Source: Alisma plantago-aquatica (lineage: Eukaryota; Streptophyta; Magnoliopsida; Alismatales; Alismataceae). From it: 64,000 nucleotides of DNA. Of this stretch, positions 42,385-54,545 are shown piece after piece. The stretch's first letter is position 1. Each line of letters starts with the position of its first letter. The notes beneath the pieces were generated by a model. It saw only the letters and a list, made by a program, of their open reading frames with translations. It searched no databases and had not been told where the DNA came from. Where the stretch lies: the NCBI GenBank assembly GCA_963693085.1, contig OY856413.1, forward strand, positions 749,362,056 to 749,426,055. Reading direction: 5' to 3'. The translations under genes were made by a program, and so were the position numbers.

Positions 42385-45300
42385 GATTAGGGTGTTATGC
42401 ACTCTTTTATCACTCGAGAAGTGATTGATGACTGCAATATGATTGTCAGTCATAGAGCAGATAACTTGTTGTTAGAGACACCTTTGATGGGATCGGCAGT
42501 ATTGCGGGAAGTGTGTTCTCCCTGCAATCTTTTGTATTCTGATCACCGCATTCAAGTGGATATTATACCACTTGAGATGCATGGGTTTGATATAATCCTT
42601 GGGATAGACACCTTAGAGAAGTATAAGGTTGTCTTGGATTGTAGTTCCAAGCAAGTTGTGTTCACAGATGGTGATGACACATGGATCTTTCAGGGAGATA
42701 GAAAGATTCTTCCCACATGTCTTGTGTCATCTATGGTAGCTGAGAGGTTGATGAGACAAGGATGCCTTGTATTCTTAGCCCATGTGGTTGATACCATAAT
42801 GCAGAGTCCTCATCCTTCTAAAGTTCCGATAGTTAGGGAATTTGAAGATGTATTTCCTGAAGAACTTCCAGGTGTTCCGCCGCCCTGAGAGATAGATTTT
42901 GAAATAAATCTAGTTCCGAGCACGCAACCAATAGCACTAACGCCGTATAGGATGGTGCCTACTGAAATGGCAGAGCTCAAGAAACAACTGCTAGAGTTGC
43001 TTGAGAAGGGTTTTATCCGACCGAGCACTTCACCATGGGGTGCTCCAGTCCTTTTTGTTAAGAAAAAGGAAGGGTCTATGCGGTTATGCATTGACTATAG
43101 AAAGTTAAACAAGGTAACTATAAAGAACAAGTATCCTCTACCAAGGATTGATGATCTCTTTGACCAGTTGTGTGGTGCAACTGTCTTCTCAAAGATAGAT
43201 TTGAGGTCGAGATATCATCAGTTACGTATCAAGGAGGGTGACATACCTTAGTCTACCTTTAAGATAAGGTATGGTCACTATGAGTTCACAGTTATGTCGT
43301 TTGGACTAACTAATGCACCAGTTGCATTTGTGGAACTCATGAATAGAATCTTTCAACCTTTTCTGGATCAATACATTGTCGTCTTTATAGATGACATTCT
43401 GATATTTAGTAGAGATGCTCAACAACATGAGCAGCATCTTTGCCAAGCTCTGACTTTGCTAAGAGAGCATAAGTTATATGCTAAGTTTAGCAAATGTGAG
43501 TTCTGGTTTCCAGAGGTTTCTTTTCTTGGACACATAATATCTTCCTCAGGTATTCGTGTTGATCCTAAGAAGGTAGAATCTGTCCTACAATGGGAATAGC
43601 CGAAGACAGTGACAGAGATAAGAAGTTTCCTAGGATTGGCATGCTATTACAAGAGGTTCATTAAGAACTTCATTTCAATAGCCTTACCCCTGACCAAGTT
43701 GACAAGGAAAGAGATTCCTTTTGTCTGGAATGATAAGTGTCAACAATCTTTCCAGTTGCTGAAGGAAAGGTTAACATGTGCACCTGTACTGGTGCTACTT
43801 GAGCAAGGAAAGAGGTATATAGTCTTCTGTGATGCATCCAAGAATGGCTTAGGATGTGTGTTGATGCAGGATAAGCAAGTGATTTCTTTTGCTTCTCGAC
43901 AGCTTAAGAAACACGAGGAGAATTATCCGACACACGATCTAGAATTAGCTATTGTGGTCCATGCCTTGAAGATCTGGAGACATTATCTCTATGGAGAGAC
44001 ATTCCAGATTTTCATAGACCATAAGAATCTGAAGTATATCTTTTCTCAGCATGACCTAAACATGAGGCAATGTCGCTGGATGGAGTTAATCAAGGACTAT
44101 GATTGTACAATTGATTATCATCCAGGGAAAGACAATGTGGTTTCTGATGCACTAAGTAGGAAATCAATAACACCAACTTTAGATAAAGCACAACTAAACT
44201 CCTTTGTGTGCTCTAAGAGAGATATGTTTATATCCTTGAGGCAAGACAATGTACAGCTTAAAGTGTCGTTGTTAGCCGGGTTGTTAGCTGAGATGCATAT
44301 AAAACCAACTCTAAGACAATATATTAAAAAAGCACAACAGACTGATTCTATGATTCAGCAGATCAGATCAGAATATGGTAGTGAGAAATGGGATGGTTTC
44401 CATGATTCTGATGATCAGGTAGTCTGTTACCATGGTAGGATGGTAGTACCTGATGTTGACAATTTAAGAAAGTTAGTCCTGGAGGAAGCTCATTCTTCAA
44501 TGTATGCTATGCATCCAGGGAGCACCAAGATGTATCATAACCTAAAGGATATGTATTGGTGGCCTGGTTTGAAGAAGTATGTTGTTGAGTTTGTTATGCG
44601 GTGTCTGGTGTGTCAGCAGGTTAAAGCTGAACACCAGAAGCCTGCAGGAACAATGCAACCCCTACCTATACCACAATGGAAATGGGATCATGTGACTATG
44701 GACTTTGTGGTTGGTTTGCCTAGAACAGCCAAAAGTCATGATTCCATTTGGGTGATGGTTGATAGGTTGACAAAGACAACACATTTCGTACCTGTCAAAA
44801 CAACCTATATAGCTGAGAAGCTGGCACAGCTATATGTAGATGAGATAGTGCGTTTGCACGGGGTACCAGTTACCATAGTATCTGATAGAGGTCCTCAGTT
44901 TACGAGTCATTTTTGGGAACGACTTCATAAAGCTTTGGGCACTCAGCTGAGGTTTAGTACATCCTTTCATCCTCAAACATATGGACAGTCTAAGAGGACG
45001 ATACAAACCTTGGAGGACTTGCTTAGGGCATGTGTCTTTCAGTTTGTGGGGAGTTGGGATCTACATCTGAGCTTGATAGAGTTTGCTTATAATAACAACT
45101 ATCAACACAATATTGAGATGGCACCATATGAGGCTTTATATGGTAGATGTTGTAGATCTCCCCTATGTTGGTATGAAACTGGTGAATATCAACTTTTGGG
45201 TCCTGATCTGGTTCACCAAACAACTGAGAAGATAAAGATCATACAACAACAGTTGAAAACAACCCAGGATAGATAGAAATCCTATGCTGAAAAGCGTCAT

Positions 45301-45738
45301 AGACCCTTATAATTCCAAGTCGGAGACATAGTGTACCTCAAGGTTTCACCTTGGAAAGGTATCCTGAGATTTGGAAAGAAAGGGAAGTTAGCTCCGAGAT
45401 TTATGGGGCCTTATCCAATCATGGAAAGGATGGGAAAGGTAGAATATAAGCTAGAGTTACCACCTGAGTTGCATAGATTGCACCCAGTGTTTCATATCTC
45501 TATGTTGAGAAAGTGTCATCCTGACACTGAGTTAGTTCTACAACCTGTGGAGTTAGAACTAAATGATGATATATCTTATGTGGAAGGGCCAGTGTTGATT
45601 CTTGATAGAAGAATCAAGAAGTTGAAAAAGAAAGACATTAGTCTTGTAAAAGTCCTCTGGAATCACCATGGCGTTGAAGAAGCTACGTGGGAACTAGAGG
45701 ATGAGATGCGAAGGAAATATCCTACTCTTTTCTTTTAA
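42385..45738 (+). pseudogene. Pol of Tekay-W: protease, RT, RNase H, integrase, chromodomain; six in-frame stops
   Basis: Same frame as gag, no frameshift. Protease begins at the catalytic Asp (42385), but the next codon is TAG (42388) instead of Ser/Thr in the D-S/T-G motif. RT (about 42900-43600) has [20 protein letters not shown] and VVFIDDIL (Asp pair near residue 771). RNase H (43609-44165) keeps FCDAS, HDLELA and FIDHKNL. Integrase (44400-45260) has the zinc-binding H/C cluster, catalytic Asp at 44701 and 44884, but Lys at 44992 where the third catalytic residue should be Glu (35 residues after the second Asp). The C-terminus is a chromodomain-type tail (VLILDRRIKKLKKK, VLWNHHGVEEATWELEDEM), thought in this group to steer integration to heterochromatin. 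Stops: 42388, 42886 (TGA), 43249, 43597, 45274 (TAG), 45310 (TAA). Confidence 0.95.
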
Positions 45739-45771
45739 TGTTTTATTGATGATTTTGGGGACGAAATCATT

Positions 45772-45789
45772 GTAAGGGGTGGATAAACT
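45772..45789 (+). other. Polypurine tract of Tekay-W
   Basis: GTAAGGGGTGGATAAACT directly before the 3' LTR TGTAAC. Tekay-Z has the related TTAGGGGTTTATAATT. Confidence 0.8.
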
Positions 45790-47167
45790 TGTAACATTCC
45801 TGACCTGGGTTATGAATTAACCCTAGGTGTTTTGCTTAATAAAAGTGATTATATGCATGCTCTTATATTTTGAAAAGTAATTAAGGCTCAAGAGGAACTT
45901 ATATTACAATTTTAGTCCTTTTTTAATATTGTTGAAATCAATATTTTGCTTGTTTTGGACTAAAGGGCAAATTACCCAAGTTGAGGGGTCTATTTGCAAA
46001 TTTTGCATGATAATATGTTCCTCATGTATTAAATCATCATGAGAGTGAAGATGATGCAGAGGTATGGCTTGTAATAGCCTGAATACCAAGAAAGAGCTGA
46101 TAAAGTAATGTTTGTGCATGAAAACCTAGTTTTGGTGTAATGTGCAATTTACCCAAAACCTAGGGTGCAATATGTAATTTACCACTTCAATAAGGTCCCT
46201 AATGTTTCTTGGCATCATCTGGAGAAAAGAAAATGAGAGGGGTGCCTCATTTAAATTAAGTTGGAGGAGAGAGAATCTTGATATTAAAATAATTAAGATT
46301 TAAGCATAATGGAAACATTAATGCAAAAATAAATAAAATAATTGGAGGGCCTTCAACCAAAATTAAAATGGTGGAATTCAGATATGTGTGGACATCCTTG
46401 ATCTTTGCAAGGACCGAAAATATCCTAAGGAGGTGAAATTCCACTCACCTTATTATAAGGAAAAGAATTTCCACTCAAAAAAGATATATTAATATTATAA
46501 GGGATTGAGGTGCTTAATTTCTTTTCCCTTAATCCATGGATAATGGAAGAGAGCTCGGTGCTATTGAGATGCCTTTGCATGTAAGAAAACCAAGGAGAAA
46601 GAGGTGGCAACATTTTTAGAATTAATTGATTTTTATAAGACATTTTCTCTTTCATCAATTTTCTTATAAAAGAGCCTTTTCCAACCCACCTAAGGACCTT
46701 TTTCGACCCCACTTCTTCTCCTTGTTTGCAAAACTGACCTAGAGCTAAGAATAGCAGGAAGGACGCCCCCAACCTGTTGGTAAGTCTTTGACCTTCGTTC
46801 TTCTTGATTTCATGGTGAAAATCCTAAAACAATGCATGATTCCTTCATTTCTTCACTCCATCTTCAACCCTAGTCGATCCTTTCAATCCAAAAGCTTGAG
46901 AAACGACCTTGGGAGGTTGCTAGAGCTACAACCACCATTGGAGCCGTGAAGCTTGGAGCTTGGGATCAGATTTGAAGGTGGGTTATATAACTTAAACCCT
47001 TAATCTTGTCATTGAATTTGATTTCTTCATGCAATTGTGTTAATTGTTATGATTGCAATAGCCTTGCTTGATTAATGAAGTTGCCATGGAAAATGGTAGT
47101 AGTTCTGTGAGTCTAAAGGTTGAAGATGGTAATCTGTTCATAAGCACACACCTTAATCAAAAAGCAA

Positions 47168-47800
47168 TAGCAAACGGTCTTGGACTTTTGGTCCAAATGG
47201 TTTGCAAACTGTTTGGTGAAGTTAGACTCCAAACCGCATGGAATGGTTGACTTTTTGGTGTCTTGAACTACAAACCGCATGGAATGGTTGACCGTTTGGC
47301 TTAGTTGACCATCTGAGGTTTGAACTTAATCACAGGTTGGATGATGATCCAATGGACTCAATTGATTGATCCAATGGACTCAATTGATTGATCCAATGTG
47401 CACACGATCCTTTAAGTGGAAACCCTAATCAAGTTGATTGAAGAAATCCTTAATTGGTCCTAACGATTTCAACACATTTTGGGTCAAACGGTCTTGAGAC
47501 CGTTTGGGACCAAATGGTTTCAAAACTGTTTGGTGGGTTAGTAGTTGATCCTTGACCCATGGATGATGATTTAATGGTTTAGATTGATGAACCCTTCAAT
47601 TGAATAACCAATAGTCAATTCAATGATGCAATTGGAAATCAATTTGATGGATAAATGACCTAGTAAGCCCTTGCGGTTTCGGGACTGATTTGGCCCAAAC
47701 GATCTTGAGACCGTTTGAGACCAAATGATCTTGAAACCGTTTGGGGCCAAACGGTTTCAAAACCGTTTGGTGGAAAACAATTTCAAAACCGTTTGGTGAT
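47168..47800. repeat. Inverted CAAACGGT...ACCGTTTG array, Tekay-W 3' LTR
   Basis: Same array as in the 5' LTR, but the consecutive block (47694-47800) has four units instead of six. Confidence 0.93.
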
Positions 47801-48157
47801 GAAACTTCAAAACCGCACAGAGGTTGTTAATGGTTCAATCATTTGGATATTAAATGTAATGATAGTTCTAATAATCCAATGATGGTTAGTAATGTTAATC
47901 AATGATGGTGCAAAGGTTAAAACCCTAATAGTACCTAAGTGATTAAGGTCAATTAAGGAAGAAACCCTAATTGCTTATAAGAGCAATGACTTGGTACACT
48001 ATGTCATTCATAGTTGTATGCACTTGACTAAGGATTGATACGACCTAATCAAGTAGTGAGGAATGATAGAATGAAGTTGATACATGAGCTTGATTCATGT
48101 GGTGATTAAGGGTATGATCCTTAAGTAAAGAGATCATGAAACCCTAATCATGAACAT

Positions 48158-48361
48158 AAACCCTAATTGGGATGAATAGTAAACCCTAATTATGGGTAAT
48201 GGATCATGAAAACCTAATTGGGATGAATAGTAAACCCTAATTATGGGTAATGGATCATGAAACCCTAATTAGGATGAATAGTAAACCCTAATTATGGGTG
48301 ATGGAACATGAAACCCTAATTGGGATGAATAGTAAACCCTAATTGTGGATTATTGAATATA
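48158..48361. repeat. 51-bp telo-box minisatellite, four units, Tekay-W 3' LTR
   Basis: Units start at 48158, 48209, 48260 and 48311; one more than in the 5' LTR. Confidence 0.93.
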
Positions 48362-51248
48362 AATCCTTTTCTAGGGTGAAATTAATGTGAAACCCTATCT
48401 AAGGATGGTTTCATGAGAAACCCTGATGTTTGATGTGTTGTGAAGCTCAAATCCAGGGTAATACTATGTACTGTTTAATGAACCCTAATCTTGGGCAATA
48501 TGGTGATAAACCATATCTTTGATGTGATAATGAGATGATTATCCTCATGTGACATGAAATGGAAAACCCTAACCCTGGTGAGGGATTAGTGGTGTTACCC
48601 ATGAATAGTGAATTCATATTTGTTGTACATGGTTCTGATATGCAATTGATATCACTGTTATCATCTGTGCTAACCATGCAGGTATCTTGAAATGATGATC
48701 ATGGCCAGGTATGAGCTATGATGTTCAATTCACTATTGTGATTGTGCCTTGAGTGCCATAATATACCTTGCTGCCTGGTAAGAGGTAACAAGAGAGTTAA
48801 TGGACCTCAAGTACCATGTGTGATGCTTGTAATAGTAAGTATCATGTTTGCCTTGGTCAATTGATCTGAAGGTGATGGTTACCTGGAAAAGTGGTAACAA
48901 TGCTTAATGATGAATCAAGGGTTTAATTACCCAGGGCCATATGATTATGGTGATGAGATTGTGGAGGGATGAGAATTCCCAGTTTTGAAATAAGGGAATG
49001 AGTTCCCAATATCTTTTAAAGACAATTGAGTATTTGATGAAAATAGTACATGTTTCTTTATAGCATTGTCATAGTAAATTTTTGTTTGAGAACTTGCCTG
49101 ATGCAAAAAAAAATAAAAATGTACTTAATTAATCAAGTGGAATCTATTCATGTAGTGCTCTGACCATAGATCCATCATCGTTAGTAGTTGGTGATGGTGA
49201 AATAGATTTTCTATGGAATTCCTAGAATTCACATATTTTGAATATGTGGGGGTAAATGGGCAAAAATATCCTTACGTCCAGGTGAAGAGATTGAGGGAAG
49301 GTAAACACTAAACCTCTCAATCCTTCATGTATCGGGATAGATGTATCATAAATCTCCCGATGGTTGGGATGGATGCATCATTAATCTCCCAATGTTATTT
49401 TTTTTATGTTGGGTCGATGGAGACAAACATTAATGCTCTCGATTTCCGATGAGAGTGCAGTTGACGTTGTAACTCTATAGCAAAGTTCTAGTATACCCTG
49501 GAAAGCTATTTGAGCAGTCGACACATTCCTGCTTGTAGTCCTGTGATGACCAGGATGTGGGAGGTCATGGGAATCCGGCTCTTCCATTGACCTATTTATG
49601 GTATTGATTTCGATTCTAGAAATGGTCGGTTGGAGTATGAGCGGTATACCTCATCTCCTCAGAGCTTAAATATGTTTGAAAAATGTAATTAGTCGTGTAG
49701 CGTATTTGCATAAGATAGAAATATGAGAGTCACTGGTTGATGATATACTTCTTAACATGTCCTGATACATAAATGTTATTTATGATCTTTTAATTCATAT
49801 CGAATATGAGACATGCTGCCTAATCAAGTTATAGCTATAATGCTTGCATAAGAATGTTGCTCTAATCTGCATAGATGTTGATTCATCTACTACTAATTTA
49901 TATTATCCCACTACTCAGTTTATTTCTATTAAAATGCAATGACAATATTTTGGCGGAGAGTTATATCTCCCGCTGGGGCAATTTTTATAATTTTCTCACC
50001 CCCGTGGGATCCAATGTTTTTAGGTAGACGCAGACGACAAGGCAGAAACTCTTCTACAGGGGAAGAGCAGCAACAGTTACAAGGACAACAGTGATCCATC
50101 AGGTGGAGACCTTGGCTGTCTAGTTTTGTGTAGTTAGTCCTATGAGTCATCTCTGTACTCTCGGGTCCTAGGAGTTAGTGTTTTGATACTTTGATCTAAG
50201 ATTTTGTGCATGTATGCCTCGAGGTGCAATGATGCATGTAATGTATATATGAACCAGGATGTAATGTTTTACTTTGGTTCTAAATGAAAGAGTTTTTCAT
50301 GTGAATGGATCTCTTGATAAATGGTTTTAATTTTTAGTGATTTTCGAAAATCCGCTGCTAGTAATCGCTTCCGCATTAGTTAATATTATGTTTTGTGAAT
50401 TGTTCGCCACATATATAGGTTAAGGTCTCAGCTCCCCTAAGATTGGGGACTCCTAGGCTTCATCGTGAAACCCCATGAATCCCAGGATGGATGGGTATAG
50501 GAAGATCTCTCAGAGACGTTGGGACTAATCCCAGCTCTGCGCCTCTCCTTTTTCGTGATCAAATCACAAACAAAAATCATCCAACCTGTTCTCTGGTTTA
50601 GGTCTTCTATCATGACCAGGATTGTGCCAAGATCCAACGGTCCCTGTCACGTAGGTTCTTAGAAAATAGAAATCCAATTCTATTACCATGTGACATTTAA
50701 TACGACCAATGGACTATCCATTCACTTTAGGAAAACTTACAAAAACCATATATCTCTTCTCATTTATCATTTTTCTTCCAAATTTTAGGGCTCGTCTTGT
50801 ATTATCATTATCTGCTCATACCCCAAGTTTAAGTCCAAAACTCAAAAGGAAAGAGGTGTATTCTTCACATGCAAGTTATTATACATTAAGCTTAGTTTAT
50901 TCATATTTTCTATTTCTTTCACTTTTATCTTCTTTATTTGGATTCCTTGTATCACAAGAAATCATATGGATTTGAAATCCACTTCTGAATGAATAAACTC
51001 TTAGCCTTCTAGATAATTCCACATAATTCTTTAACATTAACTCAATTACTCTTATTAATAGATTCATTTTCCTCATTATTCTCTTTTAACTATATTGGGC
51101 TTATTATTCAACAAGGCCCACAAAGATAAAGGAAATATTGCAAAGGAAATCCATTCCATACACATAAATCATACAATTTCATAATCACACATTTTATTGG
51201 AGAAATTGTATTTCAAACCATTCAATCCCAAAAATTGGGGTTGTAATA

Positions 51249-51266
51249 TACTTCCCCTCTTATAAG
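51249..51266 (-). other. Polypurine tract of Tekay-Y
   Basis: Minus strand reads CTTATAAGAGGGGAAGTA next to the 3' LTR start, the usual Tekay form. Confidence 0.7.
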
Positions 51267-52140
51267 AATTTTCCCTCAAAATTCCACCAAACATACAAAC
51301 AATCAGGATAAGACTTTACCATGACCATCATTGGCTCCGATGTGGCTTCATCCTCTCCATGGTGCTTCCAAAGAACATTTACTATATCTATATTCATACA
51401 TTTGAGCTTTTTCACCTTGGTATCTAGAATCCTCATAGATGACTCAGGATATGTCAGCTTCCCTTTAGAGCCCAATAGGTTCATTGCTCAGCGCATGGAT
51501 CGAGTACATCACATAGTTCTCTAGACCGGACATTGGAACACATCATACATCATATTATCCTGAGGGTAAGGCTAAACATAAGCAACTCCACCAGTCAATC
51601 TTAAATGGACCCATATATCAAGGACTCAACTTTCTTAGCTATAGCTCGGAGGGGTTGGATTTTCTTAACACATGTTTATCCACAGTGAATTGCATATCAG
51701 TCTACTCCACATCAGCACGCGACTCCTGTCGATCCTAGTATTCCTCAGCCATTGCTCGATCAAAGTGACTTCATCTCCAAATACTGTGGTTTTTCTGACC
51801 TTCACAAGGTCCTAACACTGACATCATCCTAATGAAGCAGTGACCGATACGGCCACCCATATAGAGTTTCTTACATCACGATACTGACTATGGTGGCTAT
51901 CATAACAAGTAAACTCTACTAGGGGTAGAACTACTCCCATGAATCACCCTAAATGAACACATATGCTCTCATCAGACCTTCTAGAGTCTGACTCATACTA
52001 TCTTGACTACCCATCAGTCAGAGGGTGATATGTTGCATGAAACTTTAGTCTAGTGTCGAGTTCTTCATGTACCTACTTCCACAACATGGAAGTGAACTGA
52101 AGGTTATGCTCAAAATATTGAACTCAGATCATTATGTAGT
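51260..52140 (-). pseudogene. Tekay-Y pol 3' end: integrase C-terminus and chromodomain remnant
   Basis: Minus-strand translation shows, in order from 52140, decayed integrase sequence (LDTRLKFHATYHPLTDG, then an LPLVEFTCYDSHHS segment), the LSPRYMGPF linker region, and a chromodomain-type tail in an open 74-codon stretch (51484-51260): SSMRILDTKVKKLK, VNVLWKHHGEDEATSEP. Many stops and frameshifts precede it. The sequence ends at about 52140 where Tekay-Z begins, so RT and gag are missing. Confidence 0.85.
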
Positions 52141-53009
52141 TGAACTACCTCTCTCTCTCTCTATATATATATTAATGGAAGTTCCCTTCAACCAAAAATG
52201 AGATGGTTGAATTTGAATAAGAATGGACGTCCTTGTGCCTTGCAAAGGCAACGATATATCTAAAGTGAGTGGAGAGCCCACTCACATTAGTTAAAGGAAA
52301 AGTAATATCCACTCAATTTTGGATATTATTATAATGGTTAAGGTGCTTAATTTGTTTTCTTTTAATTCATCGATAATGCAGAGGAATTAGAAGGTGGGGA
52401 AGATGGCTTCGTATACAAGGGATTGAGGGGAGCATGTGTCACAAAATTTGGGAGTTGAAGGATTATTATATCACTTTCTCTCTCATTGAATTTCCCATAT
52501 AAACATCTCATTTCCAACTCAAATGAAAGGCTTTTCCGACCCTTATTTCTTCCCTTGCTTTGGTTGAACAAAAACGAGCTTAGGAGCAATAGGAGGACGT
52601 GCCCCAACCTGTAGGTAAGCTCCATAATCATCTTCAACCTTGATTTCATGGTGGAAATCGAAATTCAATGCTTAATTTCTTCTCTTCTTCATTCAATCTT
52701 CGATCTTAGCCATTCACTTCACTAAAAAACATGAGTATGGGCCTTGGACAGTTGAGAGAGCTTCATTCACCATTGAGGACGTGAAGCTTGAAGCTTGGAT
52801 TCAGTTTTCAAGGTGGGTTATATAACTTGAACCCTTAAATGTCATTATTGCTTGCAATTTATTCACCATATGTTGATTCTTTCTTCATTCTAGAAATTCC
52901 ATTGGATTAGTTGTTGAAATTAACACAAGAATCACAACAAATTTTGAAGGTCTGGAGCTTGAAGATGATAATGTCATCTTAAGAACACACCTCAACAAAG
53001 TACATGAGC

Positions 53010-53770
53010 CAACAGTTTCAACATTGGAACCAATCCGTTTCAAGATCGATTGAAACCAAACAGTCTCAAGACCGTTTGGGAGTAAACTGTCTCAAGACCA
53101 TTTGAGATAAAATGGTCTCAAACCGTGTGGAGGATTAATGCTGATGTGGATGGATGATGATCCAATAGTATCAATTGAATTGATTTTAAAGGTTCCATGT
53201 ATGGATGATCCACTAATTTCAAACCCTAATTGGTTGAATTGATTGAAACCCTAATTGATGAAATAGATTTTTGGGATTGGATGACCCAAACAGTCTCAAG
53301 ACGTTTGGATGTCAAGGATTGTGATGGATGGTTGGAGATCCAAGGGATATGAGTTGAATTACTTTCAATAGTTTAGATGATGGATGGTTCCATGATTGAA
53401 ATCCCTAAATCAATTTGATGATGGAAATCCTAATTGGTCCAATCAGTTTTGAGGTGGTTTGGAACCAAACGGTCTCAAGACCGTTTGAGATCAAACAGTC
53501 TCAAAATGTTTGGAGGTCCTTTCGGTTTCAAGATCAATTCATCCAATCAGTTTCAAGGGAAGTTGTTCAAATGGTTTCAATGTATATTTGCTCAAACAGT
53601 TTCTAGGGCTAGATGCCCAAACGGTTTCAAAACAGCTTAAGACCAAACGGTCTGAGACCTAGAATGCCCAAACGGTTTCAAAACCATTTGGAGGGAAAAC
53701 AGTTTCAAAACCATTTGAAGGTTAAAAAGGGGCAAAACCGTTTGGAGGTTCAAGGTACCCAAAATCATTT
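53010..53770. repeat. Inverted CAAACGGT-type array, Tekay-Z 5' LTR
   Basis: Units such as CCAAACGGTCTCAAGACCG and CAAACGGTTTCAAAACC; many CpGs replaced by TG or CA. The block at 53669-53720 has two units where the 3' LTR has three. Confidence 0.9.
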
Positions 53771-54306
53771 GGAGACTCAAGGTTATAAAAGAACAATTGA
53801 TTCCATAATTGATAATGATAATTATCAAAGATAAGTACAATGGTTGAATCCCTAAAGTACTTAGGTGATTAGTACATTTAAAGTGGTTAAACTTTAATGC
53901 TTATGAAAGTAGTAACTCCATACACTATGATAACCCTAGATGTATGTACTTGAATAATGGGTTGATCCAAGTTGATAACTATGGAATAATCATCATCCTA
54001 GAGAGGATGAGAGAGAGGAATTCATACATGTATAATGATCATGTAGTGATTAAGCCTCAATATTTTCAACATGTAATTAGGGTATAATCCTTGATAAAGA
54101 GATCATGAAACCCTAATCGAGAAGGTTGATGGGCTCTAACCCTAATTCAGGGCAATGTTAGATGAAACCCTAATCTAGGGTAATGGTATAGCCCTAATCT
54201 AGGGTAATGATATGATAAATCCCAATTCACGGTAATATAATGAAAAACCCTAATTTAAGAGGATGCTTCATGAAACCCTAATTTGGGGAAAAGTTATAAT
54301 AAATGA

Positions 54307-54545
54307 TAATCAAGGGTAATATCATATGAAACCCTAATACAGTGATGTGATGTGAAATCCTAATCAAGGGTGATATCATATGTAACCCTAATGCAGTGAT
54401 GTGATGTGAAATCCTAATCAAGGGTGATATCATATGAAACCCTAATGTAGTGATGACGTGAAATCCTAATCAAGGGTGATATCAATTGAAATTCTAATGC
54501 AGTAATGTGATGTGAAACCCTGATCAAGGGTGATGTCATATGAAA
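54307..54545. repeat. 54-bp tandem repeat, Tekay-Z 5' LTR
   Basis: Unit starts TAATCAAGGGTGATATCATA and includes AAACCCTAATGCAGTGATG; about four and a half copies with point changes and one two-base deletion. Confidence 0.9.

Larger units (their letters stand above)
34075..50411 (+). mobile_element. Tekay-like chromovirus 'Tekay-W', full structure, TSD TATAT
   Basis: 16.3 kb: 5' LTR 34075-40946 (with a nested solo LTR), PBS 40953, gag-pol 41080-45738, PPT about 45772-45789, 3' LTR 45790-50411. TATAT flanks it at 34070-34074 and 50412-50416. Excluding the nested insertion and its duplicated target, the 5' LTR is 4622 bp, equal to the 3' LTR. Protein order gag-protease-RT-RNase H-integrase-chromodomain is that of Ty3 chromoviruses. 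The coding frame has eight premature stops, so it cannot move by itself. Confidence 0.95.
45790..50411 (+). repeat. 3' LTR of Tekay-W
   Basis: 4622 bp, TGTAACATTCC...CGCCACA, followed by TSD TATAT. It carries the TATA-like word (46982-46991), inverted motif array (47168-47800), telo-box minisatellite (48158-48361), and a terminal 500 bp matching the equivalent end of the other Tekay LTRs. No gene. Confidence 0.95.
31155..51248 (-). repeat. 3' LTR of Tekay-Y (about 2.9 kb, interrupted)
   Basis: Starts at 51248 (minus TATTACAACCCC, next to the PPT), runs to 50417, continues at 34074 after Tekay-W, and ends at 31155 (minus ...GTGGGGTCGTTACA). The ends are nearly inverted copies (TTACAACCCC/GGGGTCGTTA). 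The pieces 32366-34074 and 50417-51248 contain no gene. The 115-codon ORF at 33695-34042 shows nothing recognisable. Confidence 0.7.
31155..52140 (-). mobile_element. Tekay-like element 'Tekay-Y', 3' end only, minus strand, with nested insertions
   Basis: In minus orientation: integrase C-terminus and chromodomain (52140-51260), PPT, then a 3' LTR from 51248 to 31155 interrupted by Tekay-W (34075-50411, TSD TATAT) and Cassandra (31523-32360). TATTA (31150-31154) would be its TSD copy. The 5' part is missing: at about 52140 the sequence switches to the truncated Tekay-Z LTR. A relative of its LTR 3' end forms the left part of the chimera at 12083. Confidence 0.75.
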
